64,000 nucleotides of DNA from Sulfurospirillum cavolei (GTDB lineage Bacteria; Campylobacterota; Campylobacteria; Campylobacterales; Sulfurospirillaceae), in assembly GCF_000813325.1 (NCBI RefSeq), contig NZ_BBQE01000001.1. One strand, given 5' to 3'. Positions 1-9,956 of the stretch are shown piece by piece. Numbering within the stretch: the first letter of the stretch is position 1; the number at the start of each line of letters is the position of its first letter. The translations under genes were made by a program, and so were the position numbers. The notes under the pieces were generated by a model that was given only the letters and a program-made list of their open reading frames with translations, was not told the DNA's origin and did no database searches.

Positions 1-2
1 AT

Positions 3-1259
3 TTAGCCGTCGAAGGCAAACAAAAATTAAGCGGATCGGTAACGATTTCAGGAGCGAAGAACGCCGCGTTGCCGTTGCTGGCATTAACGCTTCTTTCCAA
101 ACGAAAAATTAAAATATCCAATATTCCCGAAGTTGCCGACGTCAAAACGCTTTTACAACTGCTTGCCAATTTGGGCGCAACCTATGCGTTTGTTCAAAAA
201 AACGTCGTGGACGTGGATGCGACGAGCGTTAATTCGGCGTGCGCCAATTACGACATCGTCCGCAAAATGCGCGCGTCTATTTTGACGCTTGGCCCTTTAC
301 TCGCGCGTTTCGGGCATTGCGAAGTCTCCTTGCCCGGAGGTTGCGCTATCGGTCAGCGTCCGATCGATTTGCATTTAAAAGCTTTAGAACAAATGGGTGC
401 GGAAATCGAGATTAAACAAGGGTATGTTTTGGCAAAAGCGCCCAAAGGACTGAAAGGTGCGACGATCGTTTTCGATAAAGTCACGGTGACGGGTAGCGAA
501 AATATCATTATGGCGGCGGCGTTGGCGCACGGAACGACGATGCTCGTTAACGTGGCAAAAGAGCCTGAGGTCGTGCAATTATGCGAAGTCCTACGCGATG
601 CTGGCGTGACGATCGAGGGCGTGGGAAGCTCAAAACTTATCATCGAAGGAAGCGGCGGCAAATTGCTCAATATCCCCGATTTTCGAGTTATTCCCGATCG
701 TATCGAAGCAGGAACGTATTTGTGTGCCGGAGCGATTACCAAGTCCAAAATAACGCTCAAAAACGTCAATCCGAAGCATTTGGAAGCGGTGATTTTAAAA
801 TTGAAGCAGATGGGTTTTGAAATTGACGAGACGGAAGAGTCGTTGACGATCCACCCGAATGAAAAAATGATCGCATGCGACATCGAAACATCCGAATATC
901 CCGGCTTTCCGACCGACTTGCAGGCACAATTTATGGCATTGTGTACGCAGGCAAAAGGAACGAGCCTGATCGATGAGCGATTGTTCGAAAACCGCTTTAT
1001 GCATGTCAGCGAACTCGCTCGTATGGGAGCCAACATTAAGCTCAAAGGTCACACCGCGACGGTCGAGGGAAAAATGAAACTCAACGCCGCGGACGTCATG
1101 GCGACTGACTTGCGGGCAAGTTCGGCGTTAATTTTAGCCGCACTCGTTGCCGAGGGTACGACGAAAATCCATCGTATTTACCATTTAGATCGCGGGTATG
1201 AAGATTTAGAGGGAAAATTTTCAAGACTCGGCGCCAATATCGAACGATTAGAGGAGTAA
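3..1259 (+). CDS. murA: UDP-N-acetylglucosamine 1-carboxyvinyltransferase (5' end cut by window edge)
   Basis: MurA transfers enolpyruvate from PEP to UDP-GlcNAc, the first committed step of peptidoglycan synthesis in the cytoplasm. The open frame runs in from the left edge and reads LAVEGKQKLSGSVTISGAKN before the first internal start-like codon (a TTG at 69), so the true start lies just outside the window and the gene is nearly complete. The catalytic loop LPGGCAIGQRPIDLH with the PEP-binding Cys is at about 330-375, and the C-terminal DLRASSALILAAL segment is typical of the family. It is followed after 3 bases by moeA, an order I recall also in Campylobacter jejuni. Confidence 0.96.
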   Translation, partial: LAVEGKQKLSGSVTISGAKNAALPLLALTLLSKRKIKISNIPEVADVKTLLQLLANLGATYAFVQKNVVDVDATSVNSACANYDIVRKMRASILTLGPLLARFGHCEVSLPGGCAIGQRPIDLHLKALEQMGAEIEIKQGYVLAKAPKGLKGATIVFDKVTVTGSENIIMAAALAHGTTMLVNVAKEPEVVQLCEVLRDAGVTIEGVGSSKLIIEGSGGKLLNIPDFRVIPDRIEAGTYLCAGAITKSKITLKNVNPKHLEAVILKLKQMGFEIDETEESLTIHPNEKMIACDIETSEYPGFPTDLQAQFMALCTQAKGTSLIDERLFENRFMHVSELARMGANIKLKGHTATVEGKMKLNAADVMATDLRASSALILAALVAEGTTKIHRIYHLDRGYEDLEGKFSRLGANIERLEE

Positions 1260-1262
1260 ATT

Positions 1263-2462
1263 ATGGCAAAGCAAAGCAGTATCGATTTTTTAAGTGCCGT
1301 CGAAAAAAGCCTTTCTTTAGCGACGCAAACGCCGCATTCCGAATGGGTCAGTATTTTTCAGGCTTTAGGACGTACCTTGGCACACGATATTACATGTCAA
1401 AAAAATCTTCCTTCGTATAACAATGCCGCTTTAGACGGTTTTGCGTTTCGTTTCGATAGTTTGAGTGAAAAAATGCGTATCAAACGAACGATTTTAGCGG
1501 GCGAAGTCGTGTCGGAATGCTTGGGCGAACACGAGTGTTATAAGATTATGACCGGAGCCAAAGTACCCGATGACGCCGATACGATCATACCGTTTGAAGA
1601 GTGTTCCGTTGAAGGCGACATGTGGATGAAACCTCGCGCTAAAGTCGTCAAAGGCAATGCGTTGCGTCAAAAAGGCGAAGAAGCCGCTTTGGGTTCTTTG
1701 TTATTGAAAAAAGGTACGGTGCTCACGTCTCGTGAAATGGCGGTTCTCGCTTCGCAAGGCATCAGTATGGTTCTGACGTATAAACAGCTGAATATTGCGG
1801 TTTTTTCAACCGGCAACGAATTGAAGGCTCCGTGGGAAAGAGCCAATGAAGACGAAATTTACGATATTAACGCGCTTTCTTTGATTTCACTTTTGGAAGA
1901 ACACGGCTTTAAAGCTTCGTATTGCGGTGTTATTCCCGATAATTTAAGAACGGCGACGCGCTATTTTGCGACGATGAAACATTACGACGTTTTGGTTACG
2001 AGCGGCGGCGTGAGCATGGGCGAGGCGGACTTTGTCGAGCGTGCGCTCAAAGCTAACGGTTTTGAAGCGGTTTTTAACGGAATCAACATCAAACCCGGAA
2101 AGCCGACGATGATGGGTATTATGGATCACACGATTATCGCCTCGATGCCGGGAAATCCTTTGGCGGCATACGTCAACGCGTTTGTTTTTTTAATTCCTTT
2201 GCTCAAAAAGCTTCAAGGGCAGACGAATTTTTACCATACGCGACTGACCGCCGTCAATAAAACCTCTTTTACGATGAAATCCGGTCGCGTCAACTTTGTT
2301 TTAGGGTATCATAACGACGGCGTCTTCGAAGTGTACGGCAATAATAAATACGGATCGGGGATGGTTCGCCCTCTTCAAAATGCCAATGCGCTATGGATTA
2401 GCGATGAGACGGATTTACATGTCAATGCGGGAGATACGATTCGTATTACATCTCTTTTGTGA
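1263..2462 (+). CDS. moeA: Molybdopterin molybdenumtransferase MoeA
   Basis: MoeA inserts molybdate into adenylylated molybdopterin in the last step of molybdenum cofactor synthesis. The 399-residue product has the usual length. Visible family motifs are MTGAKVPDDADTIIPFEE (about residues 96-113), TSGGVSMGEADFV (MoCF-type domain, about 245-258) and SMPGNPLAAYVN (about 292-304). It starts with ATG 3 bases after murA, so the two are probably co-transcribed. Its presence implies molybdoenzymes in this organism, so the alternative nitrogenase further along does not reflect an absence of molybdenum use. Confidence 0.95.
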   Translation: MAKQSSIDFLSAVEKSLSLATQTPHSEWVSIFQALGRTLAHDITCQKNLPSYNNAALDGFAFRFDSLSEKMRIKRTILAGEVVSECLGEHECYKIMTGAKVPDDADTIIPFEECSVEGDMWMKPRAKVVKGNALRQKGEEAALGSLLLKKGTVLTSREMAVLASQGISMVLTYKQLNIAVFSTGNELKAPWERANEDEIYDINALSLISLLEEHGFKASYCGVIPDNLRTATRYFATMKHYDVLVTSGGVSMGEADFVERALKANGFEAVFNGINIKPGKPTMMGIMDHTIIASMPGNPLAAYVNAFVFLIPLLKKLQGQTNFYHTRLTAVNKTSFTMKSGRVNFVLGYHNDGVFEVYGNNKYGSGMVRPLQNANALWISDETDLHVNAGDTIRITSLL

Positions 2463-2511
2463 GATTAATTGTAAAAAATAATTTAATTTTCAGAAAAATA
2501 GTATAAAAAAC

Positions 2512-2541
2512 TTGACCGTTTAACCTTTTTTTCGGTATATT
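2512..2541 (+). promoter_or_regulatory. Promoter of the chemotaxis receptor gene
   Basis: TTGACC at 2512-2517 and TATATT at 2536-2541 are separated by 18 bases and lie 36 bases before the ATG at 2577. This is a housekeeping-type promoter; no sigma28 pattern was seen. Confidence 0.6.
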
Positions 2542-2576
2542 GAACGAAAAAATATCCACATGTTAAAGGCTTAGTA

Positions 2577-4202
2577 ATGTTTAAGAGTTTCAAAATTTCT
2601 ACAAAACTTCTCGTCATTTCTATCGTAACGGTTTTCGGATTATCGCTGCTTTCGTATATCGGAATCAATGCCAGTTTGGTCGGTAAAAGTTCTTTGGAAA
2701 CGATTTATGAGAAAAATGTGGTTCCCGATGCCGAAATTACGACCGCACGTACGACGTTTGAAATGATTTTAAACGATTTAATTCACGTCACCAGTGAATT
2801 TTTGCCGACGGGACAAGCCAGAGATCGCTTACCCAAAATCGAAACCGAAATGAATAGTTTTTTTGCTAAAGCCTTGAAGAGCGAATTTTACAACGATCCG
2901 ACGCTCAAGCAAAATTTAAACGAAGCATACGAACGTTACTCTCAAAAGATCGCTCCGAAACTTCAAAAAATTCATGCGCTTTACGTTAAAGATCACCGAG
3001 AGGACATCGGTGATATGGCGGTTGAGATCGAAGAGGATTGTCACTATATCAGCCAACGTTTTCACAATATCTCTTCGTTTACCAATCAACGCGTCAAAGA
3101 CATCAGCGTCGAAATCAGTGCGAAACTCAATCGCAATTTGTACATCGTCATCGCCGTTTCGGTCATTATTTTAGTCATTACGACGGGCTTGTTATTTTCC
3201 ATTAGTCGCTATATCGTCAAACGTATCGGTCGTATCGGCGAGCATTTGTCCGAAATTAGCAAAGATTTGGCGTTAAATCGACCGATCGTTCCGTGTAATT
3301 ACGATGAAATCGGAGAGATAAGTAGCAATCTCAATACGCTTTTGTCGACCTTGCAGCAAGCCTTACTCAAAGCCAAAACGACGATGTCCGGCAATTCGAC
3401 GATCAACAAAAGCATGCAAACGTTTTCTCAGCAAATCACTAATGTTGCAGAAGAGCAAGATCGCATCGTTGAAAACGTCAAAAAATTAACGGCGAAAATC
3501 AATCGTGAATTGCAAGAGTCCTGTGAAATTTCCGAGACGTCGGCCACGTATATGAAAGAGGACTACGCGATGCTCGATATGATGATCGAGACCTTGGACG
3601 AAATCGTCGAGAGTATCAATACCGTGAGTCGCGAAGAGCAAAATATTTCGACGCAAATGCACGATTTAGCCGAGCAAACGGCGCAGATTCGCTCGATTTT
3701 GGAAATGATTAAAGATATAGCCGATCAAACCAACCTTTTAGCCCTCAATGCCGCGATCGAAGCGGCGCGTGCGGGCGAACACGGACGCGGATTTGCGGTA
3801 GTTGCCGATGAGGTACGCAAGCTTGCCGAACGTACGCAAAAATCGCTTTCGGAAATCGACGTGACGATTAGCGTCGTGGTTCAAAGCGTTTCGAGTGCGA
3901 GTGAAAACATCAAAGAAAACAGCCAAAAAGTGGTCGATTTGAACGAAAACGCCATTAAAATTTCGTCGATGGCAAACGAAACCAAAGAAAAAACGGCGAA
4001 GAGTTTGGACATTACCAACGTCGCGTATAAAAAAGCCGTCGATATTTCCAAAGAGATCGACGCGCTGACCAAAGGCGTCGAAGAAGCCAACGGCTTAGCG
4101 CATGAAAATAAACAAGTCGCCGATAATTTGCTTGCGATTTCTAATGACTTAAATCGTTCGACGGCGGAGCTTGAACAAGAGATCAATAGTTTTCAGGTTT
4201 AA
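2577..4202 (+). CDS. Methyl-accepting chemotaxis protein, two TM segments with periplasmic four-helix-type sensor
   Basis: Transmembrane chemoreceptor that passes ligand signals to CheA/CheW. The N-terminal TM segment is at about residues 10-30, followed by a helical periplasmic region (about 31-187), a second TM segment (about 188-209), a HAMP region and a long coiled-coil signalling domain. The hairpin tip, beginning DIADQTNLLALNAAIEAARA, is near residues 380-420. It stands alone with its own promoter. The ligand cannot be inferred. The ATG at 2577 is preceded by AAAGG at 2565-2569. Confidence 0.93.
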   Translation: MFKSFKISTKLLVISIVTVFGLSLLSYIGINASLVGKSSLETIYEKNVVPDAEITTARTTFEMILNDLIHVTSEFLPTGQARDRLPKIETEMNSFFAKALKSEFYNDPTLKQNLNEAYERYSQKIAPKLQKIHALYVKDHREDIGDMAVEIEEDCHYISQRFHNISSFTNQRVKDISVEISAKLNRNLYIVIAVSVIILVITTGLLFSISRYIVKRIGRIGEHLSEISKDLALNRPIVPCNYDEIGEISSNLNTLLSTLQQALLKAKTTMSGNSTINKSMQTFSQQITNVAEEQDRIVENVKKLTAKINRELQESCEISETSATYMKEDYAMLDMMIETLDEIVESINTVSREEQNISTQMHDLAEQTAQIRSILEMIKDIADQTNLLALNAAIEAARAGEHGRGFAVVADEVRKLAERTQKSLSEIDVTISVVVQSVSSASENIKENSQKVVDLNENAIKISSMANETKEKTAKSLDITNVAYKKAVDISKEIDALTKGVEEANGLAHENKQVADNLLAISNDLNRSTAELEQEINSFQV

Positions 4203-4300
4203 ACGCTCTTTAAAGCCCTTCACGGTCAATTTGTGTTACAATTATCACGCTTTAACGACGTAAAAATATACGTTTTTGCGTTAAAGAGCAGCAAAAACTA

Positions 4301-4329
4301 TTGACATGAAGGGGCTTTTTTGATAGAAT
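4301..4329 (+). promoter_or_regulatory. Promoter of tRNA-Gly (and probably flgA)
   Basis: A perfect TTGACA (4301-4306) and TAGAAT (4324-4329) with a 17-base spacer end 12 bases before the mature tRNA 5' end. This is one of the best sigma70 matches in the window. Confidence 0.8.
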
Positions 4330-4341
4330 TCCGTCCGTTTT

Positions 4342-4415
<74 letters not shown>

Positions 4416-4416
<1 letters not shown>

Positions 4417-5315
4417 TTTTTATCTTTTTATGTTTTTCTTCGTTTCTCTTTTCCCAAACGATTTACCTCGATAAAACCTATTGCGTCGATCAATCAGACG
4501 TCAGAGCCTCTTTTTTCGGTTACAAAGACGCCCATTCCAAAGACGACCCCGTTTTGGTCGAAATTCCTAAAGACCGTATGCAATACACCGTTATGAGCGG
4601 TGCGATTCTCTCCTTTTTTAACGACCGCAATATTAGCGTCGTCGACACGAGCGAAGGCGTCGTCGTTTTTAAAAAAGAGTGCCGTTTAATGGGCAAAGCC
4701 GACGAGATCGAAGCCCTCTTTTTGAAAAAATTTCAAGCCGCGGCTCCTTACGTACTGATCGAGAGCAAACCGCATATCAGCACGAAAGCCTCTTTACCGG
4801 CCGATTTTAAGCGATACGAACTTATCGACATTCTCTTAAGCGACAATATGCTTCGTAAAAACAGCGGCTCGTTCGTCGCACTTTTTAAAGTCGCCGACAA
4901 AGAGCGGAAGCTTTATTTCTCGTATGAAATGGACGCTAAAGCACGCGTATTTAAAGCGAAACGTAATTTGCTTAACGGTACAATCCTCGGCAACGATGAT
5001 TTTGAAACGGTGCTCGTCGGATTAGACGCATTACCGAACCGCGCTATGCTCCGTGAAAACACGCAAACGTTAGTGGTAAAAAGCACCGTCAAAGAGGGGC
5101 AAATTCTCACCGATTATCTCTTTGAACCCAAACGTCTCGTGACAAAAAAATCGGCTATTAAAGCAGTGTATAAAGACGAAAGTTTAAGCATCGAGGTTCA
5201 AGCAACCCTTTTAGATGACGGTGACGTAGGAGATATCGTGAGGATCAAGACCGAGCAAGGTAAAATTTTAAACGCAAAAATCGTGTCCGCCAACGAAGCG
5301 GTCATTCTCGAATGA
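4416..5315 (+). CDS. flgA: Flagellar basal body P-ring chaperone FlgA (start uncertain)
   Basis: FlgA is a periplasmic chaperone for FlgI P-ring assembly. The C-terminal SAF-like part is recognisable (KRNLLNGTILGNDDFETV, then KEGQILTDYLFEP, then VRIKTEQGKILNAKIV). The N-terminus IFIFLCFSSFLFSQ is a signal-peptide core, but no ATG, GTG or TTG lies in frame between a GTG inside the tRNA (4356) and an ATG at 4577, which would delete the signal peptide. I list the ATT at 4416 as the boundary. An ATG at 4430 is in the wrong frame by one base, next to a run of five T. The gene overlaps ubiX by ATGA. The order flgA-ubiX-coaD-tmk is conserved in Campylobacter, as I recall. Confidence 0.8.
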
Positions 5316-5842
5316 AACGCCTTATCGTCGGTATCAGCGGCGCAAGCGGCGTGGAATTGGGCTTAGCCTTTTTAAAAGCGCTTCCTTGCAGCATCGAGTC
5401 TTATGTGATTGTCTCCGATCACGCTAAAGTCGTTTTCGAAAAAGAACACGCTTCCATCCACCGCTTGGACGATGCCGATATCGCAGCACCGAGTGCTTCG
5501 GGTTCGTTTCAATGCGACGCCATGGTCATTATCCCGTGCAGCATGAACACTTTGGCAAAAATTGCCTACGGTATCGCCGACAATCTTTTAACGCGCAGTG
5601 CAAGCGTCATGCTGAAAGAAAAACGACCGCTCTTATTGGCTCCGCGTGAAATGCCTTTTTCTGCTATCGCCTTGGAAAATATGCACAAACTCTCTGTGCT
5701 CGGAGTTCATATCGCACCGCCGGTTGCAGGCTACTATGCCGATGTCGATTCTTTGGAAAAGATGGAAAACTTTTTCATCGGTAAATGGTTTGATCTTTTA
5801 GGCATCGAACATACGCTATTTAAACGATGGGAGGGAGCATAA
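5312..5842 (+). CDS. ubiX: Flavin prenyltransferase UbiX
   Basis: UbiX attaches a dimethylallyl group to FMN to make the prenyl-FMN cofactor of UbiD-type decarboxylases. The N-terminal flavin-binding motif GISGASGVELG and the segment VIIPCSMNTLAKIAYGIADNL, followed by RPLLLAPREMPFS, are family hallmarks. The length of 176 aa is normal. Its start overlaps the flgA stop (ATGA) and its stop overlaps the coaD start (TAATG), which indicates translational coupling. Confidence 0.94.
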   Translation: MKRLIVGISGASGVELGLAFLKALPCSIESYVIVSDHAKVVFEKEHASIHRLDDADIAAPSASGSFQCDAMVIIPCSMNTLAKIAYGIADNLLTRSASVMLKEKRPLLLAPREMPFSAIALENMHKLSVLGVHIAPPVAGYYADVDSLEKMENFFIGKWFDLLGIEHTLFKRWEGA

Positions 5843-6324
5843 TGCGCGTTGCAATTTATCCGGGGACGTTTGATCCCATTACCAACGGCCATATGGACGT
5901 TATTAAACGGGCGCGTAAACTTTTCGATAAAGTGCTCGTCGCCGTAGCGTTTTCGGAAGAAAAACGTCCGATGTTCGACGTGCAAACGCGCGTCGAGATG
6001 GCACAAGCCGCCGTGAGTGATCTGGAAGACGTACATGTAGAAGCTTTTGACGGTTTGTTGGTACGTTTTTCCCAAGAAAAAAATATTCGCGTGATGATTC
6101 GAGGCCTTCGTGCCGTCAGCGACTTTGAGTTTGAATTGCAGATGGGTTACGCCAACGCATCGCTCTGGAACGAAATCGAAACGGTCTATTTGATGCCGAG
6201 TCTGAAAAATGCGTTTATTAGCTCTTCCGTGGTTCGTTCTATCGCCAAACACGGTGGAAACGTATCGCATTTAATTCCCTCTTCCGTTTTACCTTTTGTC
6301 GAAAGAAAGCTCTTATGTATGTAA
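5842..6324 (+). CDS. coaD: Phosphopantetheine adenylyltransferase
   Basis: CoaD adenylates 4'-phosphopantetheine in coenzyme A synthesis. The nucleotidyltransferase motif YPGTFDPITNGHMDVI with its T/HxGH-like NGH is at residues 6-21, and the second conserved segment ISSSVVRSIAKHGG lies near the C-terminus. I chose the ATG at 5842 (MRVAIYPGTF) because GGAGGGAG lies just upstream and it gives the usual N-terminus; the longer frame adds five unsupported residues. The 3' end overlaps tmk by 10 bases. Confidence 0.95.
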   Translation: MRVAIYPGTFDPITNGHMDVIKRARKLFDKVLVAVAFSEEKRPMFDVQTRVEMAQAAVSDLEDVHVEAFDGLLVRFSQEKNIRVMIRGLRAVSDFEFELQMGYANASLWNEIETVYLMPSLKNAFISSSVVRSIAKHGGNVSHLIPSSVLPFVERKLLCM

Positions 6325-6899
6325 TTTTTGAAGGGGTCGATACGACCGGAAAAAGCACGCAAGTGCGCCTTTTTGAACAAAAAAATCCCGACGTGCTTGC
6401 GACCAAAGAGCCCGGCGGTACGCCGTTGGGGATGAAGCTTCGCGAGATATTGTTAAACGGTGAGGCAAAAGCGTCGTTGTATGCGGAGTTGTTCTTGTTT
6501 TTGGCCGATCGCGCGTTGCATTACGACACGGTCGTTCAGCCGCATCGCGATCGACGCATCGTGATGAGCGATCGGGGATTTGTTTCGGGCATCGCTTACG
6601 CTTGCGCCAATCACGAAGAAATCGAGGGCGAATTCTTGCTTCAGATGAACCGTTTAGCCCTGCACGGAACCTATCCCGATAAAATCGTTCTTTTTTTGAC
6701 CGACGAAGCATTGATCCAAAAACGTTTAGGCGTTAAAGAAAACGATGCGATCGAAGAGCGAGGCGTAAGCTATTTGTTACGAATTCAAGCTATAATGCGC
6801 CGCATCGTTAAGAGCTTGCCGATACGCTATTTGGAAGTCGATGCAACGCAGAGCGTCGAAGCAATTTATCAACAGATTGAGGAATTTTTACATGATTAA
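6315..6899 (+). CDS. tmk: Thymidylate kinase
   Basis: Tmk phosphorylates dTMP to dTDP. The P-loop FEGVDTTGKSTQ is at residues 4-15, with RDRRIVMSDRGFVSGIAYA as the DR(Y/F) substrate motif region at about 74-92. At 194 aa it is slightly shorter than the E. coli enzyme and similar to Campylobacter versions. The gene overlaps coaD upstream and hisS downstream by a few bases in a tight operon. Confidence 0.94.
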   Translation: MYVIFEGVDTTGKSTQVRLFEQKNPDVLATKEPGGTPLGMKLREILLNGEAKASLYAELFLFLADRALHYDTVVQPHRDRRIVMSDRGFVSGIAYACANHEEIEGEFLLQMNRLALHGTYPDKIVLFLTDEALIQKRLGVKENDAIEERGVSYLLRIQAIMRRIVKSLPIRYLEVDATQSVEAIYQQIEEFLHD

Positions 6900-8100
6900 T
6901 GCATTACGCGGCATGAAAGATACGCTTTCCCCGCAAAATGAAGTTTACATGTACGTGATCGATACATGTACCGAAATTGCCCGAAACTACGGTTTTTCGT
7001 TTATTGAAACGCCGATTTTGGAAGAGACGGCGTTGTTTAAACGCAGTGTGGGCGAAAGCAGCGACATCGTCGGTAAAGAGATGTACCAGTTTCGGGATAA
7101 AGGCGATAACGACGTCTGTTTGCGTCCGGAGGGAACGGCAGGCATCGTGAGGGCTTTTATTCAGGAAAAATACGACAAAGCGGGTCTTTCCAAACGCTTT
7201 TTCTACCATGGACCGATGTTTCGCTATGAACGACCGCAAAAAGGACGACTTAGGCAATTTCACCAATTCGGTGCGGAGAGTTTCGGCGAAGCGAACGTGA
7301 GGGAAGATGCGACGATTATTTTAATGATTAAAGCGATTTTCGAAGCCCTCGGTATCGGTTATACGTTAGAAATTAACTCCTTAGGCTGCCCCGCGTGTAT
7401 GCCCTCTTACCGTACGCGTTTGGTCTCGTTTTTAGAAAGCGTCGAGGGATTGTGCGAAGATTGCGAACGAAGAAAAACGACCAATCCGATTCGCGTGCTT
7501 GATTGTAAAAACGAACATTGCCAAACGTTGTTGCAAAATGCACCGTTGATCGTCGATCATTTATGCCCTACATGTCAAAATGATTTTGAGACGTTGAAAT
7601 CGATTTTAGATCGTTTCGGGATGGCGTATCGCGTCAATCCTAAGTTGGTACGCGGGCTTGATTATTACTCCAAAACGGCGTTTGAGTTCGTCAGTTCCGA
7701 GATCGGAGCGCAAAGTGCTATTGCCGGTGGAGGACGTTACGACCGTTTGGTGGAATTTTTAGACGGAAAACCTACTCCCGCGGTCGGCTTTGCGATGGGT
7801 ATCGAGCGTTTAATGGATTTGGTCAAAATGCCCGAATCTAAACGTGAGGGATACTACATCGCCGCTTTATGCGACGAGGCGTTGCAAGGCGTTTATACGT
7901 TGGTTCAGCAAAAACGCGCGATTACGAAAGTGTTAACGAGTTACGAGCCCAAATCGCTTAAAAACCATCTTAAGGCCGCCGATAAATTTTATGTAAAATT
8001 TTGTGTATGTATCGGCGAAGACGAGCTGTCAAATCAAACGGTATGGGTGAAGGATTTAGAGAGTAAAGAAGAACACATTATGCCTATCGAGAACTTTTAA
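6892..8100 (+). CDS. hisS: Histidyl-tRNA synthetase
   Basis: Class II aminoacyl-tRNA synthetase that charges tRNA-His. The start is set at the ATG 6892 (MINALRGMKDTLSP), preceded by GAGGAA and giving the canonical N-terminus; it overlaps the tmk stop. Motif 2 (FRYERPQKGRLRQFHQFGAE), the histidine-binding motif LVRGLDYYSKTAFEF and motif 3 (AVGFAMGIERLM) are all visible. The 402-residue length is normal. Confidence 0.96.
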   Translation: MINALRGMKDTLSPQNEVYMYVIDTCTEIARNYGFSFIETPILEETALFKRSVGESSDIVGKEMYQFRDKGDNDVCLRPEGTAGIVRAFIQEKYDKAGLSKRFFYHGPMFRYERPQKGRLRQFHQFGAESFGEANVREDATIILMIKAIFEALGIGYTLEINSLGCPACMPSYRTRLVSFLESVEGLCEDCERRKTTNPIRVLDCKNEHCQTLLQNAPLIVDHLCPTCQNDFETLKSILDRFGMAYRVNPKLVRGLDYYSKTAFEFVSSEIGAQSAIAGGGRYDRLVEFLDGKPTPAVGFAMGIERLMDLVKMPESKREGYYIAALCDEALQGVYTLVQQKRAITKVLTSYEPKSLKNHLKAADKFYVKFCVCIGEDELSNQTVWVKDLESKEEHIMPIENF

Positions 8101-8111
8101 GGAGCAAAACA

Positions 8112-9956
8112 TTGGACTACGGTATTAAAACCTGGGGAAACGACAACTTTTTTATTGAAGACGGTAAAGTTAAGGTCAACACCGGATGCGAACCTTCACT
8201 CATCGAAATTATTCAAGAGATACGAAAAGACGGTATTCGAGGTCCTATTTTATTACGGTTTCCTCATTTGATTCAAAAACAGATTCGAATGATCTACAAA
8301 AGTTTTGCCGACGCTAAAAAAGAGTTTAACTACGAGGGAAATTTTAGCGCCGTTTATCCTTTGAAAGTCAATCAGTTCCCAAACTTCGTCAAAAACCTTG
8401 TCGCATTGGGACAAAAATACAATTACGGCTTGGAAGCGGGATCGAAAGCCGAGCTTATTTTGGCAATGGCGTATAACAATCCGCATGCGCCGATTACCGT
8501 TAACGGTTTTAAAGACAACGAGATGATCTCTTTGGGTTTTATCGCCGCGGAGATGGGGCATAATATTACGCTGACCATCGAGGGCTTGAACGAGCTTGAA
8601 AGCATCATTTCGATTACGAAAGATCGCTTCGGTTGCGTTCCTAATATCGGTCTTCGTATTCGTCTTCACAGTTCGGGAATCGGTATTTGGGCAAAAAGCG
8701 GCGGTATCAATTCCAAATTCGGCTTAACCTCTACCGAACTCTTAGAAGCGGTCAATATGATCCGCGATGCGAATCTCCTCGATAAATTTACGATGATTCA
8801 CTTTCATATCGGCTCGCAAATCACCGACATTGCGCCTTTGAAAAAAGCCTTACGGGAAGCGGGCAACATTTATGCCGAGCTTTGCCGCATGGGTGCGACG
8901 AATCTTCGGGCGATTAATCTAGGCGGCGGTTTGGCGGTCGAGTATTCGCAACACAAAACGACTTTGCATAAAAACTATACTTTGGGCGAGTACGCCAACG
9001 ACGTCGTGTATCTTTTAAAAGACATCGCAACGCAAAAAAACGTTCACGAACCGGATATTTTTATCGAGTCGGGACGTTTTGTCGCGGCTCATCATGCCGT
9101 TTTGGTTGCACCCGTTTTGGAGCTTTTTTCGCAAGAGTATACCGATCAAAAATTGCGTCTTAAAGACAAAAACCCTCCTCTCGTTCAGGAATTGTACGAT
9201 CTTTTCAATACGATGAACCGTAAAAACGCTTTAGAGTTTCTTCACGACAGTATCGATCATATGGAATCTTTATTGACTTTGTTCGATTTGGGTTACATCG
9301 ATCTTCAAGATCGCTCCAACACCGAAATTTTGGTTAACTTGATTATTAAAAAAGCGGTGGGACTCAGTGCCGATAAAAAATTGAGCGAAATTTTGGACAT
9401 TCAAGATCGCGTTCAAGAACGCTATTTGGTTAACTTTTCCCTCTTTCAAAGTTTGCCCGATTTTTGGGGCATCGATCAGACGTTTCCGGTCATGCCTTTG
9501 GATCGTTTGGACGAAGTTCCGACGCGTTCGGCTTCGCTTTGGGACATTACCTGCGATAGCGACGGCGAAATCGGCTTTAGTACCGAAACGCCGCTGTTTT
9601 TGCATGACGTAGACGTTACGCAACGCGATTACTTTTTAGGATTTTTCTTGGTCGGTGCATATCAAGAAGTTTTAGGTATGAAACACAATCTCTTTACGCA
9701 TCCCACAGAGGCGACGATTCGCATCGACGACGACGGATACGAGATTGAAAATATCTTAGAGTCTCAAAGCATTAGCGATATTTTAGAAGATTTAGATTAC
9801 GATATTAAAGAAGTCCAAGAAAACCTGAACGATCGTATCGAAGCTTCCGATATTATCAGCGAAAAAGAGAAGAAACATATCTTAGGCGAGATTTATCTCT
9901 TTTTGAACGATAACGGTTATTTGAAAACGATCAATAACGAGGATAATACGCAATGA
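8112..9956 (+). CDS. speA: Biosynthetic arginine decarboxylase (TTG start)
   Basis: PLP enzyme that decarboxylates arginine to agmatine in polyamine synthesis. The N-terminal YPLKVNQFP contains the PLP-binding lysine, and the segment beginning GLEAGSKAELILAM is typical of fold type III decarboxylases. Its 614 aa match the SpeA family. The start is TTG at 8112 after GGAG at 8101-8104. It follows hisS and overlaps cysE by ATGA, as in the C. jejuni speA-cysE pair I recall. Confidence 0.94.
   Translation: MDYGIKTWGNDNFFIEDGKVKVNTGCEPSLIEIIQEIRKDGIRGPILLRFPHLIQKQIRMIYKSFADAKKEFNYEGNFSAVYPLKVNQFPNFVKNLVALGQKYNYGLEAGSKAELILAMAYNNPHAPITVNGFKDNEMISLGFIAAEMGHNITLTIEGLNELESIISITKDRFGCVPNIGLRIRLHSSGIGIWAKSGGINSKFGLTSTELLEAVNMIRDANLLDKFTMIHFHIGSQITDIAPLKKALREAGNIYAELCRMGATNLRAINLGGGLAVEYSQHKTTLHKNYTLGEYANDVVYLLKDIATQKNVHEPDIFIESGRFVAAHHAVLVAPVLELFSQEYTDQKLRLKDKNPPLVQELYDLFNTMNRKNALEFLHDSIDHMESLLTLFDLGYIDLQDRSNTEILVNLIIKKAVGLSADKKLSEILDIQDRVQERYLVNFSLFQSLPDFWGIDQTFPVMPLDRLDEVPTRSASLWDITCDSDGEIGFSTETPLFLHDVDVTQRDYFLGFFLVGAYQEVLGMKHNLFTHPTEATIRIDDDGYEIENILESQSISDILEDLDYDIKEVQENLNDRIEASDIISEKEKKHILGEIYLFLNDNGYLKTINNEDNTQ

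Noticed and set aside
353..1045. 230-codon open frame on the minus strand inside murA
   Set aside because: It lies fully antisense to a gene with clear MurA motifs, and its translation shows no family or ribosome binding site; long shadow frames are common here.
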